From: Diplolepis rosae
Taxonomy: Eukaryota; Arthropoda; Insecta; Hymenoptera; Diplolepididae
DNA: 64,000 nt
Direction: 5' to 3'
Assembly (NCBI GenBank): GCA_030998225.1
Contig: JAPYXD010000056.1
Location: 2,453,568 to 2,517,567 of the forward strand
Shown: positions 26,541 to 39,351 of the stretch, piece by piece
Layout: each line of letters opens with the position of its first letter
Numbering within the stretch: the stretch's first letter is position 1
Made by a program: the position numbers and the translations under genes
The notes under the pieces: generated by a model
What the model was told of the DNA's origin: nothing
What the model saw: the letters and a program-made list of their open reading frames with translations, nothing else
The model's database searches: none

Positions 26541-28540
26541 AAAACTCATTTTCAAAAACATAGTCCATCACTGACCCTGGATTACACAAAAATGGGAATT
26601 TTGGAAAAGAAAAAGTTGTTCTGAGCTATGCTAGGCGAGTACAGCAATAAATCCTAATAACATTTTCCAATCAGATTAATATTTTTCAAATGAAAAGTCA
26701 TTTTCGAAATACATAGTCCATCACCAACCAGGAATTTCACAAAAATGGGAATTTTGAAAAAAAAGTTGTGTTGCGTTGTGCTGGGCGATTACAGCAATTA
26801 ATGCCAACAACATTTCCTGATCAGATTAATATTTTCCAAATGAAAACTTATTGTCGGAATGCATAGTCCATCACTGACCCGGAATTTCACAAAAATGGGA
26901 ATTTTTGAAAACAAAAAGTTGTGCCGAGTTGTGCAAGGCGATTACACCAATAAATCCCAATTACATTTTCTAATCAGATTAATATTTTCCAAATGAAAAC
27001 TCATTTTCGAAATACATAGTCCATCACCGACCCGGGTTTCGACAAAAATGGGAATTTTTGAAAAAAAAAAGTTGTGCCGAGTTGCGCAAGGCGATTACAC
27101 CAATAAATGCCAACAATATTTTCTAATCAGATTAATATTTTCCAAATGAAAACTTATTGTCGGAATGCATAGTCCATCACTGACCCGGAATTTCACAAAA
27201 ATGGGAATTTTTGAAAACAAAAAGTTGTGCCGAGTTGTGCAAGGCGATTACACCAATAAATCCCAATTACATTTTCTAATCAGATTAATATTTTCCAAAT
27301 GAAAACTCATTTTCGAAATACATAGTCCATCACCGACCCGGGTTTCGACAAAAATGGGAATTTTTGAAAAAAAGTTGTGCCGAGTTGCGCAAGGCGATTA
27401 CACCAATAAATCCCAATAACATTTTCTAATCAGATTAATATTTTCCAAATGAAGACTCATTGTCGGAATGCATAGTCCATCGCTGACTCGGAATTTCACA
27501 AAAATAGGAATTTTGAAAAGCAAAAAGTTGTGCTGAGTTGTTCTAGGTGATTACAGCAATGAATCCCAATAACATTTTCGAATCAGATTAATATTTTTCA
27601 AATGAAAACTCAATTTCAAAACACATAGTCCATCACCGACCCGGAATTTCACAAAAATGGGAACTTTTGAAATCAAAACGTTGTGCTAAGTTGTGCTAGG
27701 CGATTACACCAATAAATGCCAATAAAATTTTCTAATCAGATTAACATTTTCAGAATGAAAACTTATTTTCGAAATGCATAGTCCATCACCCACATGGGGA
27801 TTTCACAAAAATAGGAATTTTGAAAAGCAAAAAGTTGCGCTGAGTTGTTCTAGGCGATTACACTAATAAATCCCAATAACATTTTCTAATCAGATTAATA
27901 TTTTCCAAATGAAAAACTCATTTTCGAAATACATAGTCCATCACCGACACGGGTTTCCACAAAAATGGGAATTTTTAAAACAAAAAGTTGAGCTGAGCTT
28001 TGCTCCGCGAGTACAGTAATAAATCCTAATAAAATTTTTTCATCGAGATTAATTTTTTTCAAATAACAACTCATTTTCGAAATACATAGTCCATCGCTGA
28101 CTCGGAATTTCACAAAAATGGGAATTTTTGAAAAAAAAAAGTTGTGCTAAGTTGTGCTAGGCGATTTACAGCAATAAATCCCAATTACATTTTGTAATAA
28201 GATTAATATTTTCAGAATGAAAACTTATTTTCGAAATGCATAGTCCATCACCCACATGGGGATTTCACAAAAATAGGAATTTTGAAAAGCAAAAAGTTGC
28301 GATGAGTTGTTCTAGGTGATTACAGCAATGAATCCCAATAACATTTTCTAATCAGATTAATATTTTTTCAAATGAAAACTCAATTTCATTCACATAGTCC
28401 ATCACCGACCCGGAATTTCACAAAAATGGGAACTTTTGAAAACAAAAAGTTGTGCTAAGTTGTGCTAGGCGATTACAGCAATAAATCCCAATAACATTTT
28501 CTAATCAGATTAATATTTTCCAATTGAAAACTCATTGTCG
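25716..28540 (+). repeat. Array domain 5: local amplification then mosaic
   Basis: The first ~0.8 kb contains a repeated gtgattagagc / gaaatcagaacg / ttattgtcgg module. After 26.7 kb come one ctgatcag-type monomer and units with tttcgacaaaaatggg. From ~27.37 kb the sequence is the partner of 15.15-16.33 kb. No gene was seen. Confidence 0.75.
26724..26824 (+). repeat. Rare monomer variant with ctgatcag palindrome (4 of 6)
   Basis: It carries accaaccaggaattt, ttgcgttgtgctggg, attaatgcc and tttcctgatcag, about 18 kb from the nearest left-hand copy. The monomers before it differ from those at the left-hand copies. The palindrome is at 26,817-26,824. Confidence 0.85.
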
Positions 28541-31500
28541 GAATGCATAGTCCATCACTGACCCGGAATTTCAGAAAAATGGGAATTTTTGAAAAAAAAA
28601 GTTGTGCTAAGTTGTGCTAGTCGATTACAGCAAATAATCCCAATAACATTTTCTAATCAGATTAATATTTTCCAAATGAAAAACTCATTTTCGAAATACA
28701 TAGTTCATCACCGACACGGGTTTCCACAAAAAATGGGAATTTTTGAAAACAAAAAGTTGAGCTGAGCTTTGCACCGCGAGTACAGTAATAAATCCCATTA
28801 ACATTTTCCAATCAGATTAATATTTTCCAAATGAAAACTCATTCTCGAAATGCATAGTCCATCACTGACTCGGAATTTCACAAAAATGGGAATTTTTGAA
28901 AAAAAATTGTGCTAAGTTGTGCTAGGCGATTACAACAAGAAATCCCAATAACATTTTCTAATCAGATTAATATTTTCCAAATGAAAACTCATTGTCGGAA
29001 TGCATAGTCCATCACTGACCCGGAATTTCACAAAAATGGGAATTTTTGAAAAAAAAAGTTGTGCTAATTTGTGCTAGGCGATTTACAGCAATAAATCCCA
29101 ATAAAATTTTCTACTCAGATTAACATTTTCAGAATGGAAACTTATTTTCGAAATGCATAGTACATTACCGACATTGGGATTTCACAAAAATAGGAATTTT
29201 GAAAAGCAAAAAGTTCTTCTGAGTTGTTCTAGGTGATTACAGCAATAAATCCCCATAACATTTTCTAATCAGATTAATATTTTTCAAACGAAAACTAATT
29301 TCAAAATGCATAGTCCATCACTGACCCGGAATTTCACAAAAATGGGAATTTTTGAAAAAAAAAAAAGTTGTGCAGAGTTGTGCACGGCGATTACAGCAAT
29401 AAATCCCAATAACATTTTCTAATCAGATTAATATTTTCCAAATGAAAACTTATTCTCGAAATGCATAGTCCATCACTGACTCGGAATTTCACAAAAATGG
29501 GAATTTTTCAAAAGAAAAAGTTGTTCTGAGCTATGCTAGGCGAGTACAGCAATAAATACTAATAACGTTTTCCAATCAGATTAATATTTTTCAAATGAAA
29601 ACTCAATTTCAAAACACATAGTCCATCACCGACCCGGAATTTCACAAAAATGGGAACTTTTTGAAAACAAAAAGTTGTGCTAAGTTGTGCTAGGCGATTT
29701 ACAGCAATAAATCCCAATAAAATTTTCTAATCAGATTAACATTTTCAGAATTAAAACTTATTTTCAAAATGCATAGTCCATCACCGACATGGGGATTTCA
29801 CAAAAATAGGAATTTTTGAAAAAAAAAAACTTGTGCTAAGTTGTGCTAGGCGAATACAGCAATAAATCCCAATAACATTTTCTAATCAGATGAATATTTT
29901 CCAAATGAAAACTCATTGTCGGAATTCATAGTCCATCTCTGACCCGGAATTTCACAAAAATAGGAATTTTGAAAAGCAAAAAGTTGTGCTGAGTTGTTCT
30001 AGGTGATTACAGCAATGAATCCCAATAACATTTTCCAATCAGATTAATATTTTTCGAATGAAAACTCAATTTCAAAACACATAGTCCATCACCGGCCCGG
30101 AATTTCACAAAAAATGGGAACTTTTGAAATCAGAACGTTGTGCTAAGTTGTGCTAGGCGATTACACCAATAGATGCCAATAATATTTTCTAATCAGATTA
30201 ATATTTTCCAAATGAAAACTTATTGTCGGAATGCATAGTCCATCACTGACCCGGAATTTCACAAAAATGGGAATTTTTGAAAAAAAAGTTGTGCGAAGTT
30301 GTGCTAGTCGATTACAGCAAATAATCCCAATAACATTTTCTACTCGGATTAATATTTTCCAAATGAAAACTCATTTTCGAAATACATAGTCCATCACCGA
30401 CCCGGGTTTCCACAAAAATGAGAATTTTTGAAAACAAAAAGTTGAGCTGAGCTTTGCTCCGCGAGTACAGTAATAAATCCTAATGAAATTTTTCATCGAG
30501 ATTAATATTTTTCAAATAAAAACTCATTTTCGAATTACATAGTCCATCGCTGACTCGGAATTTCCCAAAAAATGGGAATTTTTGAAAAGAAAAAGTTGTG
30601 CTAAGTTGTGCTAGGCGATTTACAGCAATAAATCCCAATAAAATTTTCTAATCAGATTAACATTTTCAGAATAAAAACTTATTTTCGAAATGCATAGTCC
30701 ATCACCCACATGGGGATTTCACAAAAATAGGAATTTTGAAAAGCAAAAAGTTGTGCTGAGTTGTTCTAGGTGATTACAGCAATGAATCCCAATAACATTT
30801 TCTAATCAGATTAATATTTTTCAAACGAAAACTAATTTCAAAAAATGCATAGTCCATCACTGACTCCGGGATTTCACAAAAATGCGAATTTTGAAAAAAA
30901 AAAAGTTGTGCTGAGTTGTGCAAGGCGATTACAGCAATAAATCCCAATAACATTTTCAAATCAGATTAATATTTTCCAAATGAAAACTCATTCTCGAAAT
31001 GCATAGTCCATCACTGACTCGGAATTTCACAAAAATGGGAATTTTTCAAAAGAAAAAGTTGTTCTTAGCTATGCTAGGCGAGTACAGCAATAAATCCTAA
31101 TAACGTTTTCCAATCAGATTAATATTTTTCAAATGAATACTCAATTTCAAAACACATAGTCCATCACCGACCCGGAATTTCACAAAAATGGGAACTTTTG
31201 AAAACAAAAAGTTGTGCTAAGTTGTGCTAGGCGATTTACAGCAATAAATCCCAATAAAATTTTCTAATCAGATTAACATTTTCAGAATTAAAACTTATTT
31301 TCAAAATGCATAGTCCATCACCGACATGGGGATTTCACAAAAATAGGAATTTTTGAAAAAAAAAAGTTGTGCTAAGTTGTGCTAGGCGATTACAGCAATA
31401 AATCCCAATAACATTTTCTAATCAGATTAATATTTTCCAAATGAAGACTCATTGTCGGAATGCATAGTCCATCGCTGACTCGGAATTTCACAAAAATAGG

Positions 31501-33975
31501 AATTTTGAAAAGCAAAAAGTTGTGCTGAGTTGTTCTAGGTGATTACAGCAATGAATCCCAATAACATTTTCCAATCAGATTAATATTTTTCGAATGAAAA
31601 CTCAATTTCAAAACACATAGTCCATTACCGGCCCGGAATTTCACAAAAATGGGAACTTTTGAAATCAGAACGTTGTGCTTAGTTGTGCTAGGCGATTACA
31701 CCAATAGATGCCAATAATATTTTCTAATCAGATTAATATTTTCCAAATGAAAACTTATTGTCGGAATGCATAGTCCATCACTGACCCGGAATTTCACAAA
31801 AATGGGAATTTTTGAAAAAAAAGTTGTGCGAAGTTGTGCTAGTCGATTACAGCAAATAATCCCAATAACATTTTCTACTCGGATTAATATTTTCCAAATG
31901 AAAACTCATTTTCGAAATACATAGTCCATCACCGACCCGGGTTTCCACAAAAATGAGAATTTTTTGAAAACAAAAAAAGTTGAGCTGAGCTTTGCTCCGC
32001 GAGTACAGTAATAAATCCTAATGAAATTTTTCATCGAGATTAATATTTTTCAAATAAAAACTCATTTTCGAAATACATAGTCCATCACCGACCCGGAACT
32101 CCACAAAAATGGGAATTTTTGAATGAAAAAGTTGTGCTGAGTTGTGCTAGTCGATTACAGCAATAAATCCCAATAACATTTTCTAATCAGATTAATATTT
32201 TCCGAATGAAAACTCATTGTCAGAATGCATAGTCCATCGCTGACCCAGGATTACACAAAAATGGGAATTTTTCAAAAGAAAAAGTTGTTCTGAGCTATGC
32301 TAGGCGAGTACAGCAATAAATCCTAATAACCTTTTTTCAATCAAATTAATATTTTTCAAATGAAAACTCAATTACAAAACACATAGTCCATCACCGACCC
32401 GGAATTTCACAAAAATGGGAACTTTTGAAATCAAAACGTTGTGCTAAGTTGTGCTAGGCGATTACACCAATAAATGCCAATAATATTTTCTAATCAGATT
32501 AATATTTTCAGAATGAAATCTCATTTTCGAAATACATAGTCCATCACCGACACGGGTTTCCACAAAAATGGGAATTTTTGAAAACAAAAAGTTGAGCTGA
32601 GCTTTGCTCCGCGAGTACAGTAATAAATCCTAATGAAATTTTTCATCGAGATTAATATTTTTCAAATAAAAACTCATTTTCGAAATACATAGTCCATCGC
32701 TGACTCGGAATTTCACAAAAATGGGAATTTTTGACAAGAAAAAAGTTGTGCTATGTTGTGCTAGGCGATTTACAGCAATAAATTCCAATAACATTTTCCA
32801 ATAATATTAATGTTTTTCGAATGAAAACTCATTTTCAAAACATAGTCCATCACTGACCCAGGATTACACAGAAATGGGAATTTAAAAAAAAAACTTGTTC
32901 TGAGCTATGCTAGTCGATTACAGCAAATAATCCCAATAACATTTTCTAATCGGATTAATATTTTCGAAATGAAAACCCTTTTTCGAAATACATAGTCCAT
33001 CACCGACCCGGGTTTCCACAAAAATGGGAATTTTTCAAAACAAAACGTTGTGCTGAGTTGTTCTAGGTGATTACAGCAATTAATCCCAATAACATTTTCC
33101 AATCAGATTAATATTTTTCGAATGAAAACTCATTTTCAAAACATAGTCCATGACTGACCCAGGGTTTCACAAAAATGGGAATTTTTCAAAAGAAAAAGTT
33201 GTTCTGAGCTATGATAGGCGAGTACAGCAATAAATCCCAATAAAATTTTCTAATCAGATTAATATTTTCCAACTGAAAACTCATTTTCGAAATGCATAGT
33301 CCATCGCTGACATGGGGATTTCACAAAAATAGGAATTTTGAAAAGCAAAAAGTTGTGCTGAGTTGTTCTAGGTGATTAGAGCAATGAATCCCAATAACAT
33401 TTTCCAATCAGATTAATATTTTTCGAATGAAAACTCAATTTCAAAACACATAGTCCATCACCGACCCGGAATTTCACAAAAATGGGAACTTTTGAAATCA
33501 GAACGTTGTGCTAAGTTGTGCTAGGCGATTACACCAATAAATGCCAATAATATTTTCTAATCAGATTAATATTTTCCAAATGAAAACTTATTGTCGGAAT
33601 GCATAGTCCATCACTGACCCGGAATTTCACAAAAATGGGAATTTTTGAAAAAAAAGTTGTGCTAAGTTGTGCTAGTCGATTACAGCAAATAATCCCAATA
33701 ACATTTTCTAATCGGATTAATATTTTCCAAATGAAAACTCATTTTCGAAATACATAGTCCATCACCGACCCGGGTTTCCACAAAAATGGGAATTTTTGAA
33801 AACAAAAAGTTGAGCTGAGCTTTTCTCCGCGCGTACAGTAATAAATCCTAATGAAATTTTTCATCGAGATTAATATTTTTCAAATAAAAAACTCATTTTC
33901 GAAATACATAGTCCATCACCGACCTGGAACTCCACAAAAATGGGAATTTTTGAATGAAAAAGTTGTGCTGAGTTG
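28541..33975 (+). repeat. Long-range duplicated segment, right copy
   Basis: This is the partner of ~20.6-25.7 kb. It carries the extra monomers at ~28.8-29.1 kb that the left copy lacks (the left copy jumps from cccatt to aaaattttctactcag near 20,850). It lacks one monomer present in the left copy at about 23,670-23,820. It contains its own 1.53-kb tandem pair (gtgcgaag at 30,290 and 31,826). The two copies also share an identical 65-codon chance frame at 24,645-24,842 and 32,905-33,102, showing very recent duplication there. Confidence 0.85.
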
Positions 33976-36059
33976 TGCTAGTCGATTACAGCAATAAATC
34001 CCTATAACATTTTCTAATCAGATTAACATTTTCAGAATGAAAACTTATTTTCGAAATGCATAGTCCATCGCTGACTGGGAATTTCACAAAAATGGGAATT
34101 TTTGAAAAAAAAGTTGTGCTAAGTTGTGCTAGGCGATTTACAGCAATAAATTCCAATAAAATTTTCTAATCAGATTAAAATTTTCAGAATGAAAACTTAT
34201 TTTCGAGATGCATAGTCCATCGCTGACATGGGGATTTCACAAAAATAGGAATTTTGAAAAACAAAAAGTTGTGCTGAGTTGTTCTAGGTGCTTAGAGAAA
34301 TGAATCCCAATAACATTTTCCAATCAGATTACTATTTTTCGAATGAAAACTCAATTTCAAAAACACATAGTCCATCACCGACCCGGAATTTCACAAAAAT
34401 GGGAACTTTTGAAATCAGAACGTTGTGCTAAGTTGTGCTAGTCTATTACAGCAATAAATCCCAATTACATTTTCTAATGAGATTAACATTTTCAGAATGA
34501 AAACTTATTTTCGAAATGCATAGTCCATCGCTGACTGGGAATTTCACAAAAATGGGAATTTCTGAAAAAAAAAGTTGTGCTATGTTGTGCTAGGCGATTT
34601 ACAGCAATAAATTCCAATAAAATTTTCTAATCAGATTAAAATTTTCAGGATGAAAACTTATTTTCGAAATGCATAGTCCATCGCTGACTCGGAATTTCAC
34701 AAAAATGGGAATTTTTGAAAAAAAAAAGTTGTGCTAAGTTGTGCTAGGCGATTTACAGCAATAAATCCCAATAAAATTTTCTAATCAGATTAACATTTTC
34801 AGAATGAAAACTTATTTTCGAAATGCATAGTCCATCACCGACACGGGTTTCCACAAAAATGGGAATTTTTGAAAACAAAAAGTTGAGCTGAGCTTTTTCT
34901 CCGCGAGTACAGTAATAAATCCTAATGAAATTTTTCATCGAGATTAATATTTTTCAAATAAAAACTCATTTTCAAAATGCATAGTCCATCACCGACATGG
35001 GGATTTCACAAAAATAGGAATTTTTGAAAAAAAAAGTTGTGCTAAGTTGTGCTAGGCGATTTACAGCAATAAATTCCAATAAAATTTTCTAATCAGATTA
35101 AAATTTTCAGAATGAAAACTTATTTTCGAAATGCATAGTCCATCGCTGACTCGGAATTTCACAAAAATGGGAATTTTTGAAAAAAAAAGTTGTGCTAATT
35201 TGTGCTAGGCGATTTACAGCAATAAATCCCAATAAAATTTTCTACTCAGATTAACATTTTCAGAATGGAAACTTATTTTCGAAATGCATAGTCCATCACC
35301 GACATGGGGATTTCACAAAAATAGGAATTTTTGAAAAAAAAAAGTTGAGCTGAGCTTTTCTCCGCGAGTACAGTAATAAATCCTAATGAAATTTTTCATC
35401 GAGATTAATATTTTTCAAATAAAAACTCATTTTCAAAATGCATAGTCCATCACCGACATGGGGATTTCACAAAAATAGGAATTTTGAAAAGCAAAAAGTT
35501 GTGCTGAGTTGTGCTAGGCGATTACAGCAATAAATCCCATTAACATTTTCTAATCAGATTAATATTTTTCAAATGAAAACTCAATTTCAAAACACATAGT
35601 CCATCACCGACCCGGAATTTCACAAAAATGGGAACTTTTTGAAAACAAAAAGTTGTGCTAAGTTGTGCTAGGCGATTACAGCAATAAATCCCAATAACAT
35701 TTTCTAATCAGATTAATATTTTCCAATTGAAAACTCATTGTCGGAATGCATAGTCCATCACTGACCCGGAATTTCAGAAAAATGGGAATTTTTGAAAAAA
35801 AAAATTGTGCTAAGTTGTGCTAGGCGATTACAACAAGAAATCCCAACAACATTTTCTAATCAGATTAATATTTTTCAAATGAAAACTCAATTTCAAAATA
35901 CATAGTCCATCGCTGACTCGGAATTTCACAAAAATGGGAATTTTTGAAAAGAAAAAGTTGTGCTAAGTTGTGCTAGGCGATTTACAGCAATAAATCCCAA
36001 TAAAATTTTCTAATCAGATGAACATTTTCAGAATGAAAACTTATTTTCAAAATGCATAG

Positions 36060-37230
36060 TCCATCACCGACCCGGGTTTCCACAAAAATGAGAATTTTTG
36101 AAGACAAAAACTTGAGCTGAGCTTTGCTCCGCGAGTACAGTAATAAATCCTAATGAAATTTTTTCATCGAGATTAATATTTTTCAAATAAAAACTCATTT
36201 TCGAAATACATAGTCCATCACCGACCCGGAACTCCACAAAAATGGGAATTTTTGAATGAAAAAGTTGTGCTGAGTTCTGCTAGTCGATTACAGCAATAAA
36301 TCCCAATAACATTTTCTAATCAGATTAATATTTTCCGAATGAAAACTCATTGTCAGAATGCATAGTCCATCGCTGACCCAGGATTACACAAAAATGGGAA
36401 TTTTTCAAAAGAAAAAGTTGTTCTGAGCTATGCTAGACGAGTACAGCAATAAATCCTAATAACCTTTTTCAATCAAATTAATATTTTTCAAATGAAAAAC
36501 TCAATTACAAAACACATAGTCCATCACCGACCCGGAATTTCATTAAAATGGGAACTTTTTGAAATCAAAATGTTGTGCTGAGTTGTTCTATGTGATTACA
36601 GCAATGAACCACAATAACATTTTCCAATCAGATTAATATTTTTCGAATGAAAACTCAATTTCAAAACACATAGTCCATCACCGACCCGGAATTTCACAAA
36701 AATGGGAACTTTTGAAATCAGAACGTTGTGCTAAGTTGTGCTAGGCGATTACACCAATAAATGCCAATAATATTTTCTAATCAGATTAATATTTTCCAAA
36801 TGAAAACTTATTGTCGGAATGCATAGTCCATCACTGACCTGAATTTCACAAAAATGGGAATTTTTGAAAAAAAAGTTGTGCTAAGTTGTGCTAGTCGATT
36901 ACAGCAAATAATCCCAATAACATTTTCTAATCGGATTAATATTTTCCAAATGAAAACTCATTTTCGAAATACATAGTCAATCACCGACCCGGGTTTCCAC
37001 AAAAATGGGAATTTTTGAAAACAAAAAGTTGAGCTGAGCTTTTCTCCGCGCGTACAGTAATAAATCCTAATGAAATTTTTCATCGAGATTAATATTTTTC
37101 AAATAAAAAACTCATTTTCGAAATACATAGTCCATCACCGACCTGGAACTCCACAAAAATGGGAATTTTTGAATGAAAAAGTTGTGCTGAGTTGTGCTAG
37201 TCGATTACAGCAATAAATCCCAATTACATT
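36060..37230 (+). repeat. Third, internally deleted copy of the 31.9-33.98 kb segment
   Basis: The left part aligns at an offset of ~4,130 bp (aactccac / gaatgaaaaag / ttgtcagaatgc words). The right part, from about 36,560, aligns at an offset of 3,220 bp (gaaatcagaacg through cacctggaactcc-type words). The 910-bp difference is about six monomers. The join, in the region reading tgttctatgtg, lies between monomers of similar sequence. Confidence 0.75.
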
Positions 37231-38096
37231 TTCTAATGAGATTAACATTTTCAGAATGAAAACTTATTTTCGAAATGCATAGTCCATCGCTGACTGGGAA
37301 TTTCAGAAAAATGGGAATTTCTGAAAAAAAAAGTTGTGCTAAGTTGTGCTAGGCGATTTACAGCAATAAATTCCAATAAAATTTTCTAATCAGATTAACA
37401 TTTTCAGAATGAAAACTTATTTTCGAAATGCATAGTCCATCACCGACACGGGTTTCCACAAAAATGGGAATTTTTGAAAAACAAAAAGTTGAGCTGAGCT
37501 TTTCTCCGCGAGTACAGTAATAAATCCTAATGAAATTTTTCATCGAGATTAATATTTTTCAAATAAAAACTCATTTTCGAAATACATAGTCCATCACCGA
37601 CCCTGAACTCCACAAAAAATGGGAATTTTTGAATGAAAAAGTTGTGCTGAGTTGTGCTAGTCGATTACAGCAATAAATCCCTATAACATTTTCTAATCAG
37701 ATTAACATTTTCAGAATGAAAACTTATTTTCGAAATGCATAGTCCATCACCGACATGGGGTTTCACAAAAAATAGGAATTTTTGAAAAAAAAAAGTTGAG
37801 CTGAGCTTTTCTCCGCGAGTACAGTAATAAATCCTAATGAAATTTTTCATCGAGATTAATATTTTTCAAATAAAAACTCATTTTCAAAATGCATAGTCCA
37901 TCACCGACATGGGGATTTCACAAAAATAGGAATTTTGAAAAGCAAAAATCTGTGCTGAGTTGTGCTAGGCGATTACAGCAATAAATCCCAATAACATTTT
38001 ATAATCAGATTAATATTTTCCAGATGAATACTCATTTTCGAAATACATAGTCCATTACGGACCGGGAATTTCACAAAAATGGTAATTTTTGAAAAA

Positions 38097-38159
38097 AAAG
38101 TTGTGCTGCGTTGTGCTAGGCGATTACAGCAATTAATCCCCACAACATTTCCTGATCAG
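38097..38159 (+). repeat. Rare monomer variant with ctgatcag palindrome (5 of 6)
   Basis: The tttcctgatcag and gctgcgttgtgct words are present, but the middle reads attaatcccc instead of attaatgcc and the front box reads attacggaccggg. It is a diverged member. The palindrome is at 38,152-38,159, next to the change of array domain at about 38 kb. Confidence 0.8.
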
Positions 38160-38300
38160 ATTAATATTTTCCAAATGAAAACTTATTTTCGAAACATAGT
38201 CCATCACCGACATGGGGATTTCACAAAAATAGGAATTTTGAAAAGCAAAAAGTTGTGCTGAGTTGTTCTAGGCGATTACAGCAATAAATCTTAATAACAT

Positions 38301-39351
38301 TTTCTAATCAGATTAATATTCTCCAACTCAAAACTCATTTTCGAAATTCATAATTCATCACCGACATGGGGATTTCACAAAAATAGGAATTTTTGAAAAA
38401 AAAAAGTTGAGCTGAGATTTTCTCCGCGAGTACAGTAATAAATCCTAATGAAATTTTTCATCGAGATTAATATTTTTCAAATAAAAACTCATTTTCAAAA
38501 TGCATAGTCCATCACCGACATGGGGATTTCACAAAAATAGGAATTTTGAAAAGCAAAAAGTTGTGCTGAGTTGTTCTAGGTGATTACAGCAATGAATCCC
38601 AATAACATTTTCCAATCAGATTAATATTTTTCGAATGAAAACTCATTTTCGAAATACATAGTCCATCACCGACCCGGGTTTCCACAAAAATGGGAATTTT
38701 TGAAAACAAAAAGTTGAGCTGAGCTTTTCTCCGCGAGTACAGTAATAAATCCTAATGAAATTTTTCATCGAGATTAATATTTTTCGAATGAAAACTCATT
38801 TTCAAAACATAGTCCATCACTGATCCGGGATTCCACATAAATAGGAATTTTGAAATACAAAAAGTCGAACTGAGCTTTGCTAGGCGAGTACAGTAATAAA
38901 TCCTATTAACATTTTCCAATCAGATTAATATTTTCCAAAAAATATAAACTCATTTTCGAAATACATAGTCCATCACCGACCCGGGAATTCACAAAAATGG
39001 GAATTTTCTAAAACAAAAAGTTGTGCTGAGCTTTGCTAGGCGAGTACAACGATGATTCCTAATAAAATTTTCCAATCAGATTAATATTTTTCAAATGAAT
39101 CCTCATATTCAAAACATAGTCCATCACTGACCCGGGGTTTCACAAAAATGGGAATTTTCCAAAAGAAAAAGTTGTTCTGAGCTATGCTAGGCGAGTACAG
39201 CAATAAATCCTAATAACATTTTCCAATAATATTAATATTTTTCAAATGAAACCTCATTTTCAAAACATAGTCCATCACTGACCCAGGATTACACAAAAAT
39301 GGGAATTTAAAAAAAAAAAACTTGTTCTGAGCTATGCTTGGCGACTACAGC
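38301..39351 (+). repeat. Array domain 8: transition to right-hand monomer types
   Basis: First appearance of gattccacataaatagg / gaaatacaaaaag units, tcctcatattc units with cgatgattcc, and the ctccaactcaaaactc unit (38,332) that recurs at 40,462, 43,070, 46,252 and 50,354. These types dominate from here to 63 kb and were not seen before 38 kb. Confidence 0.75.

Larger units (their letters stand above)
33976..38300 (+). repeat. Array domain 7: mosaic with truncated third copy
   Basis: It holds units with gctgactgggaattt, attccaataaaatttt and a variant gattaaaattttcag not seen in the first 30 kb. It also holds gagcttttctccgcg units with aatgaaatttttcatcgag. 36.06-37.23 kb is a reduced copy of 31.9-33.98 kb. 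A ctgatcag-type monomer sits at 38.1 kb. No gene was seen. Confidence 0.75.

Noticed and set aside
38079..38261. Plus-strand 60-codon frame
   Set aside because: Satellite read-through across a rare ctgatcag-type monomer; no recognisable protein features.
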